The notes beneath the pieces were generated by a model. That model did no database searches and was not told the DNA's origin. It saw nothing but the letters and a program-made list of their open reading frames with translations. From contig NC_053391.1 in the NCBI RefSeq assembly GCF_905171765.1, forward strand, positions 192,706,559 to 192,770,558: a stretch of 64,000 nucleotides of DNA, read 5' to 3'. Positions 11,464-21,642 of this stretch are shown here, piece by piece; the stretch's first letter is position 1; each line of letters opens with the position of its first letter. Source of the stretch: Bufo bufo (taxonomy: Eukaryota > Chordata > Amphibia > Anura > Bufonidae). A program made the position numbers and the translations under genes.

Positions 11464-12683
11464 TGGGGAAGAATAAAAGAGCCCTATCAGGGTTTAACAA
11501 CGGGAATCTAGAGTCCTTCTTCGAGAAGGGAAAAATCAAAGATGGTGCTATCTCAAACAGCAAGACCACATCCCCTGCTTCCATCCGGAGCATGTCTCCA
11601 ACACAAGCACCAAGATCGCTCTCCCCGCAAGAGGGAGCGGACTCTCCCCGATCTCCAGAGCCTTCCTTACCTTCCTTTCTTCCCGCCTACACCAGAAGAA
11701 TTGAGGCCTCCACCACTGACAGAAGCTGACTTTGAATATGGCGCCCAGCATGATCAATCCGCAGTGTCTCTGCCCCACAGTCCTAGGAAACAGAAGCCAC
11801 GGATGGACATCCCTGATAACATTCAGGTCAGTGCCTTACGAGGGAACCATACTTACCCTAACCCACAAGCAGACTTGTTCAGCAGTTTCCCAACCTCAGA
11901 TAAACCACCCTCAGAGGAAACTCTAAAGCAGATGCTGATGGCATCAAAAGCCTCTCTACAGCATGACATTGTATCTCTGATTAACCCATTGTCTGCTGGA
12001 ATACAAGAGGTGGAGGACAGGGTGTTACATGTGGAGTAAAAAATGGGCGAATTTGCTACATCCCAGAACACAGTGATAGATGCCCATAATGAAAGGGCGG
12101 AGGAGGTAGAGGCTATAAAAAGGAAAAGACCGCTTGAAGACCGCTCACGCAGAAGCAACATCAAATTCAGGGGTTTACCTGAATAAGTACAGCCCAAAGA
12201 CCTCTCGGCTTACATAAAAAAGCTACTCAGCAAGCTTATGCCGGAATTGACGGAGCATGACCTCACTATAGACAGGGCACATACGTAGAGTTCCTAAACC
12301 AAAGCACCTGAGCCCTGAGCTCCCCAGAGACACCTTGTCAAGAATCCACTTCTTCCACGTCAAAGAGGCTATTATGTATGCGGCCAGGAAAGCTGGCACC
12401 CTGCCCTCACCCTTCTAATCAGTTAAAGTATTAATTGACTTGTCGGCATCGACCTTAAAACAGAGGTGGACCCTCCTTCCCATTACATTATCCCTACGCA
12501 ACTCCAATGTGGCATATTGTTGGGGCTTTCCCTTAAAGCTACTGATATCTACCTCCATGTCATTCGCACCCTTGATGAAGGCAAAAAGCTACTCCAAAAA
12601 TGGCGAATCCCACTGTCACACCCAGAGGCTGGAAACCTTATGAATCTCCCCCCAATCCCACAGGAGTGGAAACAAGTGTCTTA
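11464..12683 (+). pseudogene. L1 ORF1 pseudogene (copy 1)
   Basis: The start 'MGKNKRALSGF' is followed by a low-complexity Ser/Pro-rich region, a coiled-coil-like stretch ('VEDRVLHVE', stop, 'KMGEFATSQN'), the RRM-linked block 'PLEDRSRRSNIKFRGLPE', then 'LTIDRAH' and 'PRDTLSRIHFFHVKEAI'. This order equals the intact ORF1 at 21643-22854. Reading it needs several frame changes (near 11680, 12280 and 12420) plus stops at about 12037 and 12184. L1 ORF1 proteins are trimeric RNA-binding chaperones of the retrotransposition particle; this copy is not functional. Confidence 0.8.
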
Positions 12684-13122
12684 AAGAAGAAGCTGCAGAA
12701 CCTGAAAGAATATGTGGAGCACTATAAAAACTCTCTGTTCAACCCTCATGTCCTTTGTTTCGGGTTCAATGCCTTTAAAGCCCCCTCTGAGGTGAATTGT
12801 AACCTCTGACAGGTCGCTCAATCTGCAACAGTGGAGGTTTCTTCTTTTTTCTTTGATGTGTTTCATTCACAGGTACAGACCCCTCACCCACTTTAAAGAG
12901 AGTGGCTCCACCCTAAAGTCCTCACACTCTCGGCTTCATAGAAAAGACTTTCCGCCCTACCTAACTTCACACGGGTAACACCGTATTGGTTAATATGATT
13001 TTATATCAATCATTATACTGCTTTTATATTTTTATGTTAACTGTCTTAACCTGTGTAAGCACCCACCACATTAACTCTCTTAAGCAATACCCTAGTCCTA
13101 ACATAAAGTTTTACCATACATT

Positions 13123-13168
13123 ATGGGGGTTAAAATAATGTCACTGAATGTCAAGGGGTTAAATTGTC
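13123..13168 (+). pseudogene. L1 ORF2 start, cut by assembly gap
   Basis: ATG at 13123 begins 'MGVKIMSLNVKGLNC', the first strand of the APE-type endonuclease (compare 'SLNAKGLN' at 23176 onwards in the intact-length copy). The frame enters the N run after 15 codons. Confidence 0.75.
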
Positions 13169-13368
13169 NNNNNNNNNNNNNNNNNNNNNNNNNNNNNNNN
13201 NNNNNNNNNNNNNNNNNNNNNNNNNNNNNNNNNNNNNNNNNNNNNNNNNNNNNNNNNNNNNNNNNNNNNNNNNNNNNNNNNNNNNNNNNNNNNNNNNNNN
13301 NNNNNNNNNNNNNNNNNNNNNNNNNNNNNNNNNNNNNNNNNNNNNNNNNNNNNNNNNNNNNNNNNNNN
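13169..13368. other. Assembly gap, 200 N
   Basis: Exactly 200 unspecified bases, likely a fixed-size gap. It separates L1 ORF2 on the left from a piggyBac transposase fragment on the right, so an unknown length of both may be missing. Confidence 0.99.
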
Positions 13369-13662
13369 ACTAGGTCCAGGATGGGCTGCGCTGCTGGTGT
13401 ATGCCTCACTACGTAATCCGACAGCGCCAGCCCCACTCTGCTGCCCTTGAAACGGATCCTGCGCAACCTGTGGTCTGGGCCGGGTACGCCTGGTGCTATC
13501 AGGGACCTCAACCTCCTCGTCCGAACTTTGGGTCAGACTGCCACTGCTTTCTACAGGTTCATATTCTAACCCGCTAGATTCATCAGATGAGGGTTCCCAT
13601 TCCTCAACCGACTGGGTCAGAATCCTGTAGGCCTCTTCAGAAGAATACCCCCTGTTTGACAT
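13369..13662 (-). CDS. piggyBac-like transposase, N-terminal fragment
   Basis: About 98 residues from ATG at 13662 to the gap. The N-terminus 'MSNRGYSSEEAYRILTQS' is followed by a Ser/Glu-rich acidic region ('EPSSDESSG', 'SSDEEVEVPDST'). This '(S/A)EEA...S-E-rich' opening is characteristic of vertebrate piggyBac transposases, whose DDD catalytic core lies downstream and is not visible here. The visible part has no stop or frameshift, so the missing portion decides whether the gene is intact. It is preceded by about 940 bp of non-coding leader reaching the TTAA end. Confidence 0.65.
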
Positions 13663-14605
13663 TTGGACTACTAAATTTAGGGGTATTCCCTGAGACTACC
13701 CAAGAAAAAAAGCAAGCATATCTTACAAATGGGAGGCTAGCGAAGTACCGGAGGCCGCTGCGATTGATAAAAAATATCAAAACTGATTTTTTTTATCGCC
13801 GCAGCGCTTGTAAAGTGATTGTGCAGTGATCAAAAAAAAAATTAATTTTTTGTCACTGCGGCGGGGCGGGCGTGGGTGAACGCACGTGTGGGCGACCGAT
13901 CAGGCCTGATCGGGCAAACACTGCGTTTTGGGTGGAGGGCGAGCTAAGGTGACACTAATACTATTATAGATCTGACTGTGATCAGTTTTGATCACTTACA
14001 GATACTATAAAAGTACAAAAGCTGATTAGCAATACGCTAATCAGCGAATCAGTGACTGCGGTGCGGTGGGCTGGGCGCTAACCGATGCTAACTACCTAAC
14101 CAAGGGGCCTAAACTATCCTAAAACCTATCAGTCAATACCAGTGAAAAAAATAAGTGACAGTTTACACTGATCACTTTTTTCCCTTTCACTAGGTGATTG
14201 ACAGGGGCGATCAAGGGGTGATCAAGGGGTTAATTGGGGTGATGGAGGGTGATCTGGGGGCTAAGTGTGGTGTTGGTGGGTACTCACTGTGATGTCTGCT
14301 CCTCTGCTGGAATCAACCGACCAAAAGGACCAGCAGAGGAGCCATTTAACACCTTATATTTATAAATATAAGGTGTTAGATGGCTTGTGATTCGATTTTA
14401 AAAAAATCAGCAACCTGCCAGCGACGATCATTGGCTGGCAGGTTGCTGACGAAATACTCCTCTAACTTTTGCCGGCCCGCGATGCGCATGCGCGGGCCGG
14501 TCTGACCGAAATCTTGCTTCTCGCGAGATGACGCACGGATGCGTCCAGGAGGAATGAATCGACCGCCTCCAGGACGCATCCGTGCGTTAGGCGGTCCGGA
14601 GGCGG
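13369..14605 (-). mobile_element. piggyBac-type transposon, 5' terminal part
   Basis: On the minus strand it starts after TTAA (14606-14609) with CCGCCTCCGGACCGCC. A subterminal inverted pair built on 'GACGCATCCGTGCG' (14530-14590) and a GC-rich palindrome near 14475-14500 follow, then a long leader with repeated 'GATCA' motifs and the start of a transposase frame at 13662. The rest is lost in the gap. TTAA flank plus transposase N-terminus support piggyBac. Confidence 0.75.
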
Positions 14606-14609
14606 TTAA

Positions 14610-15312
14610 TATCACCTTAGTGGCCCTATTTCAAATTTTCACTGTGCATTCAATTACCCCTTAATTCCACATTTTTGTTCCCTGTACTGCCTACTTTTAC
14701 CTGTGCTTAAAATAGGGTTGCTAGGCATGTTCCGTCTATCTGTTGAAGGACGGAGGACACAGAAGCAGGCTTGCGTGCACATTTCTGACGGAGGACACAA
14801 GGTCACATTTCTGACAGCCAGGGACTGTAAGTAAATGATTAAAGCTAGGTCCTCCCCAGCAGCTGATAACAGTGCCTGGGCTGTGTGCATTTCTCTCTCT
14901 CCCTGCGCTTGGCAGACGCTCCCTCACTCAGCAGAGCTGGAGGATGCAGAGTTGAACCAGCGCAGACCAGGGAAGGGAGATCTGCCATCTGCTCAGTGTA
15001 TAAATGAAAGCAACATGTGGTAAGAGGACCCCTTTGTGCTGCAGGAGATTAACCCATTAGGGGGGAGGGCTCTGGTTACTGACACTTTTGGGGGGCCTAT
15101 TGTTACTGGCTAGTGAGGGCAGGCGGGATTAGCCTCAGGGTGAGGGCAGTGGCGGCCATCTTAACTGAATAGTGAAATTGCAGTTTTATGCAGACTGGTT
15201 GCTAAGGGCTGAATCTTATTAAATATGGGGTAAGTCAGTCTAATAGTAACTGATTCTGGAATATCATGTTATTAGTAACTACATATATGAAAATTGAAAT
15301 TAGGGTCTAAAT
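14610..15312. repeat. Unclassified dispersed repeat
   Basis: Non-coding, between the piggyBac end and the gypsy gag remnant. The right end '...GTGACAGTTATCCTTTAA' and AT-rich palindromic bits suggest a MITE, but I could not define termini. Short frames on both strands carry no domain. Confidence 0.35.
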
Positions 15313-15315
15313 GTG

Positions 15316-15616
15316 ACAGTTATCCTTTAAGGATGAGATCTCCCAACTGAGGCACCCAGGTAAAATGTGGCGGGAGGTCGCATCAGGCTGGGCAACACCT
15401 GTCAGTGCTGGAGGTGTGGAGAACTGGGCCACCTGGCCTAGACCTGTACAGTTTCTCATCCCCAGCCCCTCAACCAACTACCTTTAAAATAAGAGCTCCC
15501 ACTGCTGATGGGCAAGCTTCGGGATCCCTTCCTAAGGGCCCTGGTTCTATCCCAGAGGACATTGTTGGATGTTGCCCTGTGGTTCAGCCATGGATAAATG
15601 GACTGTCAGTAAAGGG
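15316..15616 (+). pseudogene. Gypsy gag C-terminal fragment with CCHC zinc knuckle
   Basis: One frame reads 'CQCWRCGELGHLA', stop, 'TC', a CCHC (C-x2-C-x4-H-x4-C) nucleocapsid knuckle with a stop just before its last cysteine. Further on 'CCPVVQPWINGLSVKG' resembles the stretch preceding the protease in gypsy elements. Upstream capsid sequence is not recognisable. In a live element this domain binds genomic RNA in the particle. Confidence 0.65.
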
Positions 15617-17345
15617 TGACCACATTTCCTAACTGCCATTCAGGGACACTTACTTTCAAAAGTGCATTTCGTCAAACTTAGTGCAGGTCTCAACTAGCAC
15701 ACGCAAGTAAATGTACAAAAACCAAGTAACATATAAAACCAGATTCAAAGCATAGATGGCAAAGCGGATTACTGTATACTGTACATAAAATGTATGGAGG
15801 TTACACCATGCCGGACAATATAACCTCTGTGACATGCTGTACAATAAACAGTATAACCCCTACACAGTGTAGAGGTATACTGTATAACGTGTGGCACAGT
15901 GTAGGCTATATGTGTATAACATAAACATACTCCACATGAAAACTTACAATTACTTGGCTTGGCCCTTGGGGATCTCGGACACCACTTCAACACTTTGGCC
16001 GGAGGCTCGGTGGAGCTGATGTGCTTTATCCTAATGAGAAAGATTTCATAATAAGGATTTGGAGAATGGGCAGAGGGATAGCAGAGCAGGGAGAGGCTGT
16101 GCTGCTACTAGGGGGTCATACCATGGGGGACTAATAATGCCCACCATAATGCCCCCCCAGTAGAAATAATTCTCCTTATAATGTGCAAAACATACCCCCT
16201 TGTAATGCCCCCAGTTGAGCTAATGTTCCCATAATGTGCCAATATAAAATACCCCTTCTTAGTGCCCCCGTAGATGACCCCATAGTGCTCCTCTCCCCCC
16301 TTCCCCATAGTACCCACCATAATGTGTCCCAGTATAAAATGCCCCTATACAGAGCCCCCCATATAAAATACCCCTTATTTTTAGCCTCAGTAGATGCCCC
16401 TATAGTGCTACCCAATAATGTGCCAGTAAGATGTGCCCCCATAGATGCCCCCTAATCATGTGCCAGTAAGATGTGCCCCCATAGATGCCCCCAATCATGT
16501 GCCAGTAATAAGAGCCCCCCACCATCTTGTGCCAGTAGCCAGAGTGCCCCCCCATCATGTGCCAGTAGCCCCCTTATGTGCCAGTCGCCCCCCTATCATG
16601 TGCCAGTAGCCCCCCTATCAAGTGCCAGTAGCCCCCCTTATGTGCCAGTAGCCCCCTATCATGTGCCAGTAGCTCCCCTTATATGCCAGTAGCCCCCCTT
16701 ATGTGCCAGTAGCCCCCCTTATGTGCCAGTAGCCCCCCTTATGTGCCAGCAGCCCCCCTTATGTGCCAGTAGTCCCCCTTATGTGCCAGTAGCTCCCCTA
16801 TCATGTGCCAGTAGTCCCCCTTATGTCTGTGCCAGTAGCCCCCCTTATGTGCCAGGAGCCTACATATATATATATAAAAAAACAAAAACGTATACTTACC
16901 TCCTCCAGGATGCGATGCAGGCCTCTTCCGGCCTGTGTCCCTCGCTGGCTCAGGCGGCGCGATGACATCATCGCGCCACCTGCACCGGCCTCTGATAGGC
17001 TGCCGGCCTAGTGCTGGCAGCCTATCAGAGGAACAGGGAGGGGACACACCTCTCCCTCCCCTGCTGGCTGCCGCAGCACAGATATTTGTATCGCCGTCCT
17101 GAGGATGGCGATACAGATAACTATAGAGATGAGTGAGCGCTTCCACCGGCAGCGCTCATCTCCTGCTGTGCCCTGCCGGTGCCCCCCTTCTGACAGACAC
17201 CCAAGAAACGGCCCTGGTCAAAGCAGCGGTCGGCGGCTCAGGTCATTCCAGGACACTGCATTGTCCCGGAATGAGGGTGACCGGGACCCGGGACAGACTC
17301 TCCAAATGCGGGACTGTCCCAGGCGATCCGGGACACGTGGTCACC
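15617..17345. mobile_element. MITE complex containing a truncated hAT-family copy
   Basis: The outer ends are AGGGTGACCAC on the left and GTGGTCACCCT on the right, near-perfect inverted termini. A GGGACA/TGTCCC-rich segment at 17265-17340 belongs to the same outer element. Within it, about 15640-17215 resembles the hAT element at 4052-6075 (shared 'TTGGGGATCTCGGACACCAC', the C-rich minisatellite and a CpG-rich distal part). The element interrupts the gypsy between the zinc knuckle and the protease. I could not define its TSD with certainty. Confidence 0.6.
16540..16860. repeat. Minisatellite, about 19-20-bp unit
   Basis: Some fifteen copies of 'CCCCCTTATGTGCCAGTAG' and variants. It is the counterpart of the 31-bp minisatellite at 5030-5660 but with a shorter unit that keeps 'TGTGCCAGTAG'. 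It gives spurious open frames on both strands. Confidence 0.85.
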
Positions 17346-17747
17346 CTACAACATGTCTGATAGATATAGGATCCTAAGTCACTATGACATTTAGTGAACT
17401 TTACCAGACTTGCTTTCAGAATCAATATGGAGAACTAGACAAGTTGCTTACGAAAGAGCTGGGTGAGGGATACGATAAGCTAATAGACGTCACCCAAGAG
17501 GTACATCAGACCCTAATGCAGCTCCATCAAACATGTGTCCTGCAGAGCAGGTTTGCAGACATGGTAGGCAAGGTAGGAATAGTGATAGTCCCCTGCAAGT
17601 AGCGTGCACATTTAACCTCAGCAACAGGTCACTATACCCTTGTTTGTGGGTACTCATAACAAACAAAGGATAGCCACAGTACTGGTGGAGCTCTCGGCTT
17701 CTGTCACATAACAGTCCACCTGGGCTGTCGGACACACATTAGCAGGT
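17346..17747 (+). pseudogene. Gypsy aspartic protease region fragment
   Basis: The frame from 17354 reads 'CLIDIGS', stop, then 'MTFSELYQTCFQNQYG'. The expected retroviral-type protease active site is D-T/S-G; here it is D-I-G, and a stop follows the serine. The downstream frames are linker sequence and are disrupted. It resumes directly after the MITE complex and runs into the PLE insertion, beyond which the gypsy frame continues at 21000. Confidence 0.65.
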
Positions 17748-17883
17748 TAAAATGCGGAATGAATAAATAAGAAAGAGACCCCCCTTCGCTCCTATTGTAT
17801 AGATGTGTGTAAATCTACCTGTATAGGAAGATCCTGCTGCTAGATGTCTAATAAGGAGCTATTGTTCTCCTTAGGTAAGTGTA

Positions 17884-18906
17884 TACAAAATAGATATATC
17901 ACCCGTAGGGGATATGGGACATAAGCGCTGGTATACACAATCAGAAACAGCTAGTCCTTTGAGTTGGCACTATCAGTTAGTGCCGGCCTGAATGACTGAG
18001 TGGTTAGCTGCAAGAGTAGGTTATGCCAAGATAAATAAATATAAATAAATATGGGGATCGGAGCATATAGTCAATTGGTGAGAGTGACAAGAAGCAAATA
18101 AAATATAATATAAGTATTTGCACTGGGAGTTGAACGGTGAGGGAAAGATTAATATTGATATTACTAATATCGTTAGTACCTTGTCTTTCCTCCAAAATGA
18201 TCCCTTGCTAAATGTTCCGTTATGCCGTTTCTTGTTTCTGAGTTTCTCTTGTTGTTCCTATCGAGATGCTATTATCCTTTCAAATCGCGGCGTCCTTCTT
18301 GCTCACCTGCCAGCAGCAGCGCGGCCACGGCCAGAAGCACGCGCGAGGGAGCTTGGTCTGTTACCCGGGAAACCGCTTGCGGTGACGTCACCGATACGAG
18401 TACAGGGGCCTCCGTAGGACAAAAGACTGTTACCTACGCGTTTCAGAGCCTATCGAGCTCCTTCGTCAGGGTTAGTCTGCTAGTTGTGCATTGGAGGTTT
18501 AAATATCTCATCCGGTTTCCCATGGCAACGGACCAACATTAGTCTTGGAATAAAGGAGGTGCCAGTCTGTCGATCTGTAGTGAACATGCTAAATGCGATT
18601 TATTTCCCCATGGATTTTTTCAGATGTTCACTTATTTGTTTATTTGTTTGTTAATGCAATATTTGGGTTTAAATTATACTAGAGAGTGACGGCTACAATT
18701 TCTTTTGATCGTATACATATCCATAAAGCACCACCAATATATTATATATTTTTATGTAATTTTTTTTAAAAAAAATTTTATTTGTTACTGAAATGCGAAC
18801 AGTTCTATTTCCTGGTTTAGTCCGTTTGGGGCTAAACTGTTGCATCTAAAAATCCATTTGCTCTCGGTTCTGGACATGGCTTTGATATAGTCGCCTCCCC
18901 TCTTCC
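17884..18906 (-). repeat. PLE1 left inverted arm
   Basis: About 1,023 bp that is the reverse complement of 19972-20999. It includes the last ~38 codons of the PLE endonuclease frame (18788-18902, minus strand) and its 3' non-coding region. By eye I count roughly a dozen or more differences between the arms, so they are about 98-99% identical. Confidence 0.9.
18440..18469 (-). ncRNA. Hammerhead ribozyme motif, PLE1 left arm
   Basis: On the minus strand: CTGACGA, a GAGCTCGATAGGCTC hairpin (stem II), then GAAAC, CGCGTA and the 3' strand of stem I. This matches the CUGANGA / stem II / GAAA / NUH (here GUA) hammerhead order. Hammerheads in PLE terminal regions are established. Self-cleavage here is inferred, and stem I is imperfect. 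Confidence 0.6.
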
Positions 18907-18938
18907 CCCATGGCGGGCTCAGTGCGGGTCTGGTCCTC

Positions 18939-20089
18939 TGGAAGCGATTCATTGACGATATTGTTTTTATCTGGCAAGGGGACACCATATCCCTTGACAG
19001 CTTTTTAACTAATTTAAATAAAAATGATTTTTATCTGCAATTCACCCCATCTTATGATAAAGTTCAGATTAACTTTCTTGACCTGAGTATATTTATTGAG
19101 AATGGACAATTACACACCAAAACATATCATAAACCCACAGATACTAATGGATTTATTCCCCTGGACAGTTGTCACTTACCTATATGGCTGAACAACATCC
19201 CCTATAGCCAATACATACGAGCACGTAGAAATTGCACCACTAATATTAACTATAAAGAAGAGGCCGAAATGCTAAACGCTAAATTCACAGAAAAAGGTTA
19301 CAAACTAGAAACACTTATTCCTATTATCAGAACCGTAGAAGACTTGGACCGAAATACCCTATTAGAAGACAAAAAATCTAGGACAAAAAGGAGACAGAAA
19401 TGACCCTGAGGACCCTGACGAAATCAAAATCCCCATCATCACAACATACAGTGTAGGGGTTAATAACTTCAAAAGAATTATATACAAATACTGGGATATT
19501 TTAAAATACGACAAGATCATTGGTAATAAGATCCCCAATAACCCCACATTTATCTTCAAAAAAAGCTCCAAACTTGGCCAACCTGGTGGCCCCCTCCGTC
19601 AAGAAAGATAAAGTGAACCCGAAAACATGTGCCAAAAAGGGCTTTTACCCCTGTAGACTGTGTACCAACTGCAAAATCCTGAGGCACCAGGTTAAACCCA
19701 CACTCCAAATAGACACCCCACAAGGCAAACACACAATAAAAGACTACATTACCTGTCATACCAAAGGAGTTATCTACTATATTAAGTGCCCATGTGGTAA
19801 AATGTATGTGGGGCGAACCAAAAGAGAACTTAGAGTTAGACTAAGGGAACATATTAATAACATCAATAAGAAATCAGAGAATCATCCACTGTCACGCCAC
19901 TACACAGAATTTCACCAGGGAAAATTCTTAGGATCCAATTTTGGGGGCATAGAAAGAGTCAAGCAAGATAAGAGGGGAGGCGACTATATCAAAGCCATGT
20001 CCAGAACCGAGAGCAAATGGATTTTTAGATGCAACAGTTTAGCCCCAAATGGACTAAACCAGGAAATAGAACTGTTCGCATTTCAGTAA
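18939..20089 (+). pseudogene. PLE1 RT C-terminus and GIY-YIG endonuclease, two frameshifts
   Basis: It begins inside the RT at motif C, 'WKRFIDDIVFIW', so motifs A and B are missing. 'INFLDLSIFIENGQLHTKTYHKPT' RT/thumb sequence follows to a stop at 19401-19403. A +1 frame continues 'DEIKIPIITTYSVG' to about 19555. A second +1 shift in an A run near 19556-19562 leads into the last frame: the cysteine cluster 'CAKKGFYPCRLCTNC', then 'GVIYYIKCPCGKMYVGRTKR' (GIY-YIG) with 'RLREHINNI', ending at 20089. In a live PLE the RT copies element RNA at chromosomal nicks made by the endonuclease. The protein is 5'-truncated and cannot act alone. It may be Neptune-type, by the cysteine cluster; this is tentative. 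Confidence 0.8.
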
Positions 20090-20999
20090 CAAATAAAAAA
20101 AAATTTTTTTTTTTTTTAAATTACATAAAAATATATAATAATATATTGGTGGTGCTTTATGGATATGTATACAATCAAAAGAAATTGTAGCCGTCACTCT
20201 CTAGTATAATTTAAACCCAAATATTGCATTAACAAACAAATAAACAAATAAGTGAACATCTGAAAAAATCCATGGGGAAATAAATCGCATTTAGCATGTC
20301 CACTACAGATCGACAGACTGGCACCTCCTTTATTCCAAGACCAATGTTTGTCCGTTGCCATGGGAAACCGGATGAGCCATTTAAACCTCCAATGCACAAC
20401 TAGCAGACTAACCCTGACGAAGGAGCCCGATAGGCTCTGAAACACGTAGGTAACAGTCTTTTGTCCTACGGAGGCCCCTGTACTCGTATCGGTGACGTCA
20501 CCGCAAGCGGTTTCCCGGGTAACAGACCAAGCTCCCTCGCGCGTGCTTCCGGCCGGGGCCGCGCTGCTGCTGGCAGGTGAGCAAGAAGGACGCCGCGATT
20601 TGAAAGGATAATAGCATCTCGATAGGAACAACAAGAGAAACTCAGAAACAAGAAACGGCATAACGGAACATTTAGCAAGGGATCATTTTGGAGGAAAGAC
20701 AAGGTACTAACGATGTTAGTAATATCAATATTAATCTTTCCCTCACCGTTCAACTCCCAGTGCAAATACTTATATTATATTTTATTTGCTTCTTGTCACT
20801 CTCACCAATTGACTATATGCTCCGATCCCTATATTTATTTATATTTATTTATCTTGGCATAACCTACTCTTGCAGCTAACCACTCAGTCATTCAGGCCGG
20901 CACTAACTGATAGTGCCAACTCAAAGGACTAGCTGTTTCTGATTGTGTATACCAGCGCTTATGTCCCATATCCCCTACGGGTGATATATCTATTTTGTA
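19972..20999 (+). repeat. PLE1 right arm
   Basis: Direct-orientation counterpart of 17884-18906. It contains the endonuclease C-terminus, stop at 20087-20089, an AT-rich stretch, and the hammerhead-like motif at 20414-20443. It ends exactly at the 14-bp TSD. Confidence 0.9.
20414..20443 (+). ncRNA. Hammerhead ribozyme motif, PLE1 right arm
   Basis: CTGACGA at 20414-20420, stem II GAGCC...GGCTC, then GAAAC at 20439-20443 followed by ACGTAGG. Compared with the left arm, CGCG after GAAA is ACG here, which weakens stem III. Core nucleotides are otherwise retained. Confidence 0.6.
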
Positions 21000-21506
21000 T
21001 AAAATGCGGAATGGTGGTGGTGCGGCTGGTAAATGTGAGCGAGGTGGAGGTGCACATCCCACCACGTATGGTGTAGGCTGAAGTCCGTGTGTTACAGACT
21101 GATGATATAGGTGCACTAGCTGCACCCCTGGATCTGTTGGCTCCATGTATAGCAGAAGATCATCAGTGAGATCCAGAGGAACTCAAATGGTTGTGGGAAC
21201 AGCTGGGCCTGGAGAGCCCTCCCATAGAGAGAAGTCTAGTGGAAGCTCTGCATCAGTCACTATATGAGTTTCAAGAAGTCTTTGCCTAGCATGATGAAGA
21301 GCATAGCAGTACCAAGGAAGTGGAGCATGCAATTGGTACCTGAAACACTGCTCCAGTGATGGAGAGGTACCAAAATATTCCTCTGGCCCTGTACTAAGAT
21401 GTTGAAGGGCTCAAGTGCAAGATGATGGAAGGGTAGGTGATAAGAGAGAGCAAAAGTTCCTGGGCAGCACCCATAATTCTAGTTAGATAAAAAAAGACGG
21501 GGCCCT
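21000..21506 (+). pseudogene. Gypsy pre-RT and RT N-terminal fragment
   Basis: Degenerate frames read 'VVVRLVNVSEVEVHIPP', then 'LVEALHQSLYEFQEVFA', stop, 'HDEEHSSTKEVEHAIGT', and near 21440 'VIRESKSSWAAPIILV', ending at KKDG where the L1 has inserted. This is the classic gypsy order (…F.DVF…HAI.T…P.R…VIRES.SPWA.P…KKDG). Several stops and a frame slip in the A run at 21490 make it non-functional. It lies between the PLE and the L1, both of which entered this element. Confidence 0.75.
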
Positions 21507-21642
21507 GGGGGGGCGTGGTTTGGCAGCCGAGCGTGATGGCCGCTTGAACTTGCTGCTCCTGCACAAAGCGACTGATTAAGCAAGGTATTCCCTCTGAAGC
21601 ACCCGGTGCCGTTCACCCCAAAGTGCCTGAGCCGCTTGCAAG

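Larger units (their letters stand above)
11324..13168 (+). mobile_element. L1-clade LINE copy 1, 5' half, degenerate
   Basis: The 5' end 'GGGGGGAGTGGCTTGGCTGC' and following bases closely match the 5' end of the full-length L1 at 21507, so the true 5' end is preserved. It holds an ORF1 pseudogene (about 11464-12683), an inter-ORF spacer (12684-13122) and the first codons of ORF2 (13123). It then meets the 200-N gap, so the rest of ORF2 is unknown or absent. Confidence 0.8.
17762..20999 (+). mobile_element. Penelope-like element 1, 5'-truncated with an inverted 3' arm
   Basis: It is flanked by a 14-bp direct repeat TAAAATGCGGAATG at 17748-17761 and 21000-21013. The plus-strand body (18907-20999) carries the RT C-terminal part, GIY-YIG endonuclease and 3' non-coding region. 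The left part (17762-18906) is a second copy of the 3' region in the opposite orientation, so the two 3' parts lie head to head. Terminal repeats in direct or inverted arrangement, frequent 5' truncation and variable TSDs are known for PLEs. Excising the insert with one TSD keeps the surrounding gypsy frame open. Confidence 0.85.

Noticed and set aside
13098..13511. Open frames crossing the N run
   Set aside because: They are only open because N codons are not stops; only the flanking parts have meaning.
14376..14927. Minus-strand frames of 63-79 codons near the piggyBac end
   Set aside because: They fall in the terminal GC-rich repeat and an adjacent non-coding repeat; no family resemblance.
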